Below, piece after piece: positions 56,337 through 64,000 of a DNA stretch of 64,000 nucleotides. The position numbers and the translations under genes were made by a program. A model generated the notes under the pieces. It searched no databases and had not been told where the DNA came from. It saw nothing but the letters and a program-made list of their open reading frames with translations. The stretch lies in the NCBI GenBank assembly GCA_030762935.1, contig CM060895.1:74259001-74323000 (forward strand), in the 5' to 3' direction. The stretch's first letter is position 1. Every line of letters starts with the position of its first letter. The DNA comes from Hymenopus coronatus (Eukaryota; Arthropoda; Insecta; Mantodea; Hymenopodidae).

Positions 56337-57192
56337 TTTTTAATTTCTCTATACATATTATGTACATAGTGTATAGAGAAGGTATTGCACTCCACCAAAA
56401 AAATTCGATACCGAGATTTCACCGGAAATATATGTTTTAGGGTCCCTTGTATCCAAAAAAGTATTTCCAGAAAAAGGTCCCTGTGTGTGTCCGTGTGTCT
56501 GTGAACACGATAACTCAAAAACAAAAACTCGGTAAAATACCAAACTTGATATTTAAGTTTAGTATCTTCCAGGGATGCGACACGAAGATTTTGAGAAAAA
56601 TCCCCTCACCCCAAACTACCCTTTACATGGAACTTTTTTTCGAAAATTTTGATTTTCTAAAAAATGGCTCTACGATTTTGATTAAAATGTCGTATATTAA
56701 AGATATTTACCTGACAAATAAAATGTATATTTTGAATTTTCTGGGAATAGCCCTCTGAAGACTACTTTATTAGGGATGAATTTTGCATAACTACTAAACC
56801 GTAAGAGATTGACAAAAACTTAACACACAAAAATGTAGAGCACGTTAAAACACACAAGTTATGTTATATACATTTTTTTCCTGGAGTTGATCGTTTTTGA
56901 GATATTCATTTTTCTTGATTTTAGCTTTGAAAAACATAATTTTCTCATACAGGAATTTGTCAACTCCGTCCATACAAACAAAGGAACATCAGCCACATAG
57001 CAACCAGCTTTTGGCTTTCACGTTAACCTATGGTACTCCCTTATTTCGCTTCTACTTACAATAAAGCAAGAAATAAGACTGTTTCTGCTAATTTTTCTCA
57101 ATTAGCATGAAATAAATAAAAGATAAGCTTATTAACAATAATTTTTTACAGAGATACAGAGAAAGTCATGCGAATGAAAAATATCAGATTGT
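56337..57192 (+). repeat. HR repeat copy, left arm of a palindrome
   Basis: Full-length; head TTTCTCTATACATATTATGT and tail ACAGAGAAAGTCATGCGAAT. The 103-codon recurrent frame (56447-56758) is intact. With the next copy it forms a large inverted repeat. Confidence 0.95.
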
Positions 57193-57242
57193 TAAAATCT
57201 AACAAACCACAGCTACCACAGTAGGATCGTATCACAATAATT

Positions 57243-58090
57243 AAAAAATCTGGTGTGTTCCATTCACATGGTTTTCTCTACATCTCTGTAGCACATTATT
57301 GTTAATAAGCTTATTCGTTTATCTACTTCAAGCTAACCGAGACAAACATTAGTAGAAATGTTTTCTTGTAGGTAGAATGGAATGCAATAGCTAAAACGAT
57401 AGCCAAATCTTTTAAAACTGGTTACCATGTGGATGAAATCCGTTTCTTTGCATTGCCAAGAGCTGACAAATTCCTGCATGTGAAATGTTTTAAGTATTTT
57501 AAAACTGAAATCAATAACATGGAATACCTAAAAAAGTATCAACTCCACGAAAAAAATGTATATGACATGAAATATGTGTTTCAACGTGATATACATTTTT
57601 GTGTAGTAAGTTTTTGTCTCTCTTACGGCTTATTAGCTGTGCAAAATCCAGAAATATTCATCCAGAATAAAGAGCGCTTCAGAGTTTATTCCCAGAAAGT
57701 TCAAGATATACATTTTATTTGTCGTGTATACATCTTCAATATACGGCATTTTCTCAAAATCGTTAGAGCCATTTTTGAGGAAATAAAATGTTTCGAATAT
57801 TTTTCAATGTAAAGGATAGTTTGGGGAGGCGGGATTTTCATCAAAATCTTCGTGTCGCATCCTTGGAAGATACTAAACTTATATACCAAATTTGGTATTT
57901 TACCGACATTTCGTTTCTGAGTTATCGTGTTCAAGTCACACTGACACACGGACACACATGGGCCTTTTTCTAAAAATGCTTTGTTGGGATACAGGAGACC
58001 CTAAAACGTCTATTTCCAGTGAAATTTCTGTATCGAATTTTGGGTGAAATGCAATACCTAGGTACATAATACGTGTAGAAAAAGTAAAAA
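57243..58090 (-). repeat. HR repeat copy, right arm of a palindrome
   Basis: Starts AAAAATCTGGTGTGTTCCAT about 50 bases after the previous copy's tail. The head hairpin is shortened: AATGCAATACCTAGGTACAT shows an internal deletion that fused the stem. Confidence 0.94.
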
Positions 58091-58689
58091 GACTAGATCC
58101 TAATAGTAAAAGGCAAGGTAGATAAAAACGTAAAAACGCTATTCACAGCACTGGTATCATCCGCCAAGAGCTCGTTAATACTGTCCGACCCAGACACAGA
58201 GCAGGCTGAGGGCAGACCGAGGTATGCTAGACGTGTCCTTGTTCTCGGAGAGAACTTAACCACGTACTGACGGGATTGTGGTGTTTGCAGAATGGCGGGT
58301 GAGGTTAGGTGTTGTGGTACTGTCCGGCAGTTACGGAGTGGCTCATATATGTGCGCAAAGAACACACTCTATCAACAATTGCGTCAAATTTTGCCTGCAC
58401 AGCGGACAGATTGGGGGCAGGTTCCTTTCTCAACAGGCGGGATAAACGAGTTTGTCACTTCAGAGGTGAAAAACAGTTACCCGTTCAAAAGACTACACGA
58501 AAGTTTCGGGACTTCTCTTGAATGCAAAAAAATATGTATTTTGCCCTAACCACGAGTATCTTGTACTTATTATCCTAACCGTTTTGTTATGTCGTAATAT
58601 CATATAGTGCAAGCTGAAGTTATACAATTAAAACCTGTGTCAGCGAGAATTCAAAACGGATCCACAAGGGAAGTAAAGACGAGGGCTCC
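58091..58689. other. Unassigned, GC-richer stretch
   Basis: Overlapping frames of 70-90 codons on both strands (58093-58549), unrecognised. Could be an old retroelement or exon remnant. Confidence 0.3.
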
Positions 58690-59280
58690 ACATTTGAGAA
58701 AAATTTTAAGTAGTTTAAAATTGAAACGAATATCAGGGAATATGTTGAAAAAAATTGCATATGATATAGGTAAATAGTGTTTTCTTAACGATATCTACAT
58801 GTTTAAGTGTAGTAAGCTTTTGTTGATCTCTTATGTTTTATCGGTTATGCAAAAGTCATTCAGAATGGGGAGGACTTCAGGGGTTATTTCCAAGAAATTC
58901 AAGATATACATTTAATTTAGCACGTAAACATCTTTAACATACGACATTTTAAACAAATCAATAGAGCCATTTTTTAGAAAATCGAACATTTTGAAAAATG
59001 TTCCATGCAAAGTTTAGTGGTTTGGAGTGGGAGTACTCTCCTCAAAATGTTCGTGTCGCATCCTTGGAAGACACTTAACTCAAATACCTACCAAGTTTGC
59101 TATTTTATCGACTTTTCGTTTATGAGCTATCGTGCTCACAGACACACATACACGGAACTTTTTTTTTTTTTTTTTTGATACTTAGGGGCCATAAAAAGTG
59201 TATTTCCTGTGAAATCTCGGTATCGAAATTTTGGGTAGAGTGCAGTACATTCTTTAGCTATGTATTACAGGAGCTAAAAA
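58690..59280 (-). repeat. HR repeat copy, tail-truncated (58.7 kb)
   Basis: Begins at the CATTTGAGAAAAATTTTAAG block; the head is decayed (GTGCAGTACATTCTTTAGCT). A T-run lies at 59158-59177. Confidence 0.85.
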
Positions 59281-60984
59281 CCTAAATAGAAAAGGTTTAA
59301 CTTATCTTTTCTGTTTACTTGAAACAATAAACGGCTGCACTGTGTTTTCCGTTATAGCCAAAATAAAAGTTTGAATAGGATGTAATAAATAAATCCAAAT
59401 GGAGTAGTTTTATTTCAGAAAACTGATTAGAATATTAGAATTATCTCTGAAGCAAATATTGCTTTCATATTGAATTATAACTGGCGAACAATTTCAAGTC
59501 CTCAATGACCTAAAAACTGAAATTTTTCGCCAATTTACTGCCTCAAATGTTGACATTTCTTTTGAAAGTGCTTTACATCATAGGATAAATTGATATTATG
59601 AGATAACAGGACATAAGATAATCCTCAAAAAGAGATTGTCTACCCCTGAACTACATGCTGACCCAGACTACGATGCATATGCCTTGCTCTGATGATATAA
59701 TTATCATCAGTGAAGAAAATGGGCTCCACGGTCATTTTAATAGCTTGCAATAAGATTTTCTCTCGGTTGCATTTGCACACGCCACCTGCACTTTATTATG
59801 AGTGACATCATCGGCTGTGATGATATTCTTTGAGAGTGTCATAAGAAAGACGTGCTACTTCCGGTCATCGCTTGGCATCTGCCAGTCTCTGGTGCATTAA
59901 AGCTGAATGCGTTTCTTTGATTCAGCTCGTGTATAACATGTTCTATCGCAGCGTTAGTTTTAGTGTTGCCAACTTGGTACTCTTCATATTAGATCTGGAG
60001 ATTTTTAGACTTCGACAGCGCCAAAAAATGAATTTCAGTGCTTGGCGCCAAAACTGGTGACACTCAAAATGTGCAACACTTTTAGGTTTATTTGCAACAC
60101 AATATTGATACCTGGGTTAAGAATAAAAATTTGCAATTGAACCTCGATACAGAATGAGAATTTAGGAAGAGGTGTATTGCTTTTAATATTAAACTTGCCA
60201 AACAATTACAGCAGTACTAGAGATATACTCTGTCAGGCTAAGGAAAAAGCTGCGCAAAAGCTTGTGGGCGCAACTATCGCAATTGCGTCATTCTACTTTC
60301 TCCATGGCCATGTGATATCTGTCACGCATGCGCATCACGAAGTTTTTCAGGGATGAGAGAGAGGGAATTGCAAGCGGCAGTTATACAAAAATCACAATGT
60401 ACTGTTTATTATAAAAGCATATAACCTGAGAACTATTAACAGTAATATCAGGACTTTGAACATTCAAAACTCCTCTGGCAAGTCCCTTAGAAGACATGCC
60501 ACTTTCTTGCGAAAACAAGTACTTGTTCACAACCTACATTCAGCCATATAGTGCATATTGTAACAATGCAGTGATAGCAAACTCTCCCTCCATCTACACT
60601 TTTCCTAATATCTTCGAAAGCTAGCCGGCTAAAGCGGTAAGAGGGGAATAGTTGAAGGCGTGAGCTGCGCGGACCAACATATAGTAGTATTTCTTAATTA
60701 CCTTGAATAGCTCTAAAGTCTTAACTGAGCGTTCAAGAAACATCGAAAGTACACAAAATATGGCAATTAAAGAACTGGCGGAAGTTTTGTTTTTCAATCG
60801 ATGAAATTGACAGAAACATTGGTCAGTAGAGAAATATATCTTACCAAACCTGAGAGAATAGATAGAGTGGCATTTCAGCCAGAAGTATTACAGATCCGAG
60901 ATGCTGCAGATTCTAATCAATTTAAGGTCCTGTATAATCTGGTGCTGTAGTGTTATCTATAGCTCATAGTAATGCAGAAGTGGA
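59281..60984. other. Longest stretch without an assigned feature
   Basis: About 1.7 kb. Short GC-richer patches near 59860-60060 and 60240-60370 hold nothing recognisable. Confidence 0.4.
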
Positions 60985-61285
60985 AATATATGTCGATAAA
61001 TTTATGTTTTGAGATCCCCTGAGTAATACATTTTAGAAAAAGGTGTGTGCGCCTGTAGATAACATAACTAAAAAACGTAGGGCGACAGCTTTTAAAAGAT
61101 TTGATTATCGCTTTAACCTAATGCATTACCTTACAATGAAAAGTGTAACAAGATCATGTTTCTGTCAACGTTTTTTTTCGGTTAGCATGATGTATATCAA
61201 GGAATAATCTTTTGTAAGAGTAGCTTTAGAGGAGCAGGATGAGAAAATCAAAGGAATAGAACATATCAGATCATTTATTTCTATA
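60985..61285 (+). repeat. HR repeat copy with large internal deletion
   Basis: Head-side ATGTTTTGAGATCCCCTGAG and CATAACTAAAAAACG run directly into the tail-side GCGACAGCTTTTAAAAGATT, so about 550 bases are missing. The ends are collinear with the family. Confidence 0.8.
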
Positions 61286-61344
61286 TTTAGATATATTGGT
61301 AATGATGTTTTCTATTTTTGTTTTCTAATATCTTTATTTCATAT

Positions 61345-61622
61345 TTGATCTACAAGCTGGTATACCACTACTGCTCGTAGAGAGCTCATTTCAGCGGTCT
61401 CTAAATCTGTTATTGTACTGAGTACCCAATTATCAGATCCATACGGGGGGCAGTAATCTCAGTAGGATTTTATTAATGCTTCTCTCCTAACTCTGCCCAA
61501 TAAGCTTCTACTTATGCTCCACAAATATGTTAAAATCTCCGAAGCTTCTCATTAATATCATGTTCTTTATTACTTCCTATGCTGACTCCCAAATAATAAA
61601 ACTCATTACCAGGGTGGTTTAA
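61345..61622 (-). mobile_element. LINE fragment, reverse transcriptase C-terminal part
   Basis: Minus strand reads NEFYYLGVSIGSNKEHDINE, KLRRF, then after frameshifts YGSDNWVLSTITDLETAEMS, SLRAVVVYQLVDQ. This matches the F.YLG..IS...D...E......I...YGSE.W.L...D...I..AEM.FLR.V.GY...D pattern of insect non-LTR elements. Different family from the LINEs at 36.5, 42.7 and 48.6 kb. Confidence 0.8.
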
Positions 61623-61639
61623 GTGAGCTAATGAACATT

Positions 61640-62906
61640 TTTGTTGCGGTTTCATGCCTGGTATGCTTGATTATTCAAAGGATCGTATAAACATGTCAAC
61701 AATGTACAGCATACAGTTTACTGTTGACAGCCGTCTGCTTTGGTCAATGTATCGACTACGATTGAAAATAAAGAAACCGTTTCATTCTGTTATTAAAATG
61801 TTTCACTTGAAGGGTTGGACTGTCGTACAGATCAAATCAGAATTGGATAACGTTCATTGAATATCACTTACTTTTGGTTGATGAATTTAAACGTGTCGAA
61901 CAAGCACCGACGACGAAACGCGTTCCTGTCGTCCAAACTGAAGTCACCGCACAGGAAACCATGACAAAATCCATGATAAGATAATGCAGGATCGGTTGCT
62001 GAGACTGTAGGTATCTCAAATGAGCGAATGCGTAATATCCAGCACATAGAATTGGTTATGAAGAATCAGTGTGCCACAATTGCCTGCAGTCACCAAAAGC
62101 GTATCCGGAACAACATTTCAACACTATGTCTATTGATGTTCAATCACAATCCGCAATACTTTTTGCACTGTTTGTGACTGCTGATGAAACCTGGATTCAT
62201 AATTGCACATCAGAGTTAAAACGGCAATCAAAACAACGGAGAAAGACTGGTGAAAGTGCACCGAAGAAGGAAAAGGCATTTGGCAGCTGGTAAGATGGTC
62301 ACTGCTGAAATCGCCAAGTGGTTAGACCTCTCATCTCTCAACCAAGGCGACCCGAGTTTGATCCCAGCGGCAGCATGTAGGACAAAGCGGTGCAAGGACG
62401 GGGTTTTTCCGGGTTTTCCAGTTTATCCCGCCATCACATTCTATCGGTGCTCCATCTTCATTCCATGTAATCATCAGTGTCATCACCTGTTGGTGCCATG
62501 TATAGATAGCGAATGCGGCAGTTAAACACTATCAAACATAAGATGGCCACTGCTTTTTGGGACTCCAAAGGAATGATCCTCATAGATTACTACAACAAAG
62601 GGATAGTCATAACTTGTTCTTTGTTGGATTGTTTGAAACTTGCATTGGTGAAAAAGACCAAGATTGGCACGAGAAAAGCTGCTCTCTCACCGTCAGCGAT
62701 ACAATGATGAAAGTGAATGAACCCTATTTACCAGACCTAGCCCCTAATTTAAAATTTTGGGTTGGTGGGAAGACATTTTTATCAAAAGAGGAATAAACAA
62801 GTATTTTGCTTAGTTTGACAGAACCTATTCTTCCGATGGGACGAAAAAGCTGGAGGATCGCCAGACCAAGTGGATATTCCTCAGAGGAGACTATGTCGAG
62901 AAGTGA
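61640..62906 (+). pseudogene. Mariner transposase pseudogene, split by a SINE
   Basis: Recognisable in order, with frameshifts and stops: FHSVIKMFHLKGWTVVQIKS (N-terminal helix-turn-helix region), DEFKR, an ETMTKIHDKIMQDR-type stretch, VTADETWIHN with the first catalytic Asp (62183-62185), SELKRQSKQRRKTGESAPKK, GKMVTAFWDSKGMILIDY (across the SINE), VSDTMMKVNE, LPDLAPNL.FWVGGKTFLS, and KKLEDRQTKW..RGDYVEK before TGA (62904-62906). The segment with the second catalytic Asp (usually HQDNAPAH) has been deleted near 62690. Inverted ends were not found; the right side runs into an HR copy. It cannot transpose. Confidence 0.9.
62307..62538 (+). mobile_element. tRNA-derived SINE, family M, inside mariner
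   Basis: Starts GAAATCGCCAAGTGGTTAGA (A box), then GGCGACCCGAGTTTGATCCC (B box), GTAGGACAAAGCGGTGCAAG, GGGGTTTTTCCGGGTTTTCC, and ends GCGGCAGTTAAACACTATC. A 16-bp duplication TAAGATGGYCACTGCT (62291-62306, 62539-62554; one mismatch) brackets it. Removing the insert restores the mariner reading GKMVTAFWDSK. Confidence 0.95.
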
Positions 62907-62946
62907 GGTGAGGTGAGTTGTTTACGAAACAAACATTTTTATTGCT

Positions 62947-63682
62947 TTTTACTTTCTCTGCACGTACCATGTGTATAGAAAGAGTACTGCACTCCATCCA
63001 AAAATTCTATACCGACATTTCACCGAAAATGTATGTTTTAGTGTCCCCTGTATCCAAAAAGAAACATTTTTAGAAAAAGGTCCATATGTGTGTGTCCGTG
63101 TGCCTGTGACCACGATAACTCAAAAACGAAAAATCTGTAAAATATCAAACTTGGTATTTAAGTTTAGCATCTTCCAGGGATGCGACAAGAAAATTTTGAG
63201 AAAACCCCCCCACCCCAAACTACCCTTTACTGGGAAAAAGGTTCTAAAATTTATATTTTCTGAAAAATGGCTCCAACGATTTTGATTAAAATGCCGTATA
63301 TTAAAGATGTTTATATAGCAAATAAAACGTATCTTGAATTTTCTGGAAATAGCCTCTCAAGACCTCTTTATTCTGAATGAGTTTTGCTGAATTTTGCGTA
63401 TCTGGTAAACCGTAAGAGACAGCCAAAACCGCACGCGGTAAGTTGTAAACTCCTGGCCGCGCATAGAAACGGATTTCAACCACATGCAACTGCTTTTAAA
63501 ATATTTCACTATCGTTTTGTATTCCTTATTTCCCTTCTACTTAGAAGAAAGCAAGTAATTAAGACAATTTCAGCTAATGGTAATCTCGATTATCATAAAG
63601 CAGATAGAAAAATATGCTTTACAACAATAATTATTTAAGTAGATGTAGAGAAAGTCATATGAATGGAACACATCAGATTTTT
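62947..63682 (+). repeat. HR repeat copy with internal deletion (62.9 kb)
   Basis: Head ACTTTCTCTGCACGTACCAT. A deletion of about 130 bases near 63430-63465 joins CCGTAAGAGACAGCCAAAAC to the tail third. The 104-codon recurrent frame (62971-63285) is present. The tail is GTAGAGAAAGTCATATGAAT. Confidence 0.93.
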
Positions 63683-64000
63683 CACCAATTTTATCAAATC
63701 CTAGTACTTGTTCTTTTGTTTTCTCATTTATTACAATTTTACATCTTATGGGGTAGTTTCATCTGAAAACTATTACTTTATGCATCTATAAACAGATGAG
63801 TCAAGTTCGTTCTCAGGCCGCTTTTGGACTTAAAGCAGGCGTGAGTGTGAACAGACAGTTTGAGCACTCGCTAGAAGGCAGTGCAAGTTACGTTGTTCGG
63901 TTTCCGAATAGAAACTAAAATTATCGATGAAAGCCGACCTTAAGACCCAAGTCAACTGGCCGGAAACTGTAACGAGAACCAGAAGGGGAAGCATGTTAAA
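63683..64000. other. Window end, nothing recognised
   Basis: Mixed sequence without repeat partner; no coding signal. Confidence 0.35.

Overview
This window looks like a stretch of a large, AT-rich, transposon-dominated animal nuclear genome, most likely an arthropod and probably an insect. Four things point that way: the number of tRNA-derived SINE families, including ones I recall from insect genomes; mariner, Harbinger and several non-LTR retrotransposon relics; nuclear copies of mitochondrial cox1, trnG and nad3 that read cleanly only with TGA as Trp and ATA as Met; and the absence of any bacterial gene layout. I see no intact host protein-coding gene, rRNA or functional tRNA gene. Nearly all of the short open frames are chance frames in repeats.

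The dominant component is one dispersed repeat family, here called HR (hairpin-ended repeat). By eye there are about 35 segments, roughly 24 kb or a little over a third of the window. A full copy is about 0.85-0.9 kb. In the + sense its left end (head) folds into a long hairpin (CTTTCTCTATAC / GTATAGAGAAGG). This is followed by a GT-rich microsatellite and an internal hairpin (TTAAATACCA / TGGTATTTAA). The right end (tail) carries TATAGAGAAAGT, the inverted complement of the head, and then a small hairpin and a T-run. Copies occur head-to-tail (3261-4997, 50537-52290) and often tail-to-tail (30147-31715, 33328-35305, 51409-53755, 56337-58090). No coding capacity is evident, so HR is probably non-autonomous. 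The architecture is reminiscent of non-autonomous Helentron (HINE/DINE-1-like) elements, but that is inference.

Layout. 1-14 kb: HR copies, SINEs of at least four families, and half of a duplicated unknown repeat (7.1-7.7 kb; partner at 47.3-48.1 kb). 14-23 kb: a GC-rich repeat, more HR copies, several tRNA-like SINE heads and a possible solo LTR (22.8-23.3 kb). 24.4-25.8 kb: an ~85-bp minisatellite with a SINE inserted in it. 26.8-36 kb: HR copies, SINEs and a trnG-nad3 mitochondrial fragment (32.46 kb). 36.5-37.4 kb: a 5'-truncated non-LTR retrotransposon with reverse transcriptase and RNase H remnants and an (ATT)n tail. 38.3 and 41.2 kb: two more mitochondrial fragments. 42.4-43.4 kb: a Harbinger transposase relic split by a truncated LINE with poly(A) and a 7-bp duplication. 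43.6-59.3 kb: HR copies, an RTE-like LINE tail (48.6-49.1 kb) and decayed transposase scraps. 61.3-62.9 kb: a LINE scrap and a dead mariner split by a SINE with a 16-bp target duplication. The nested insertions give a partial relative chronology.
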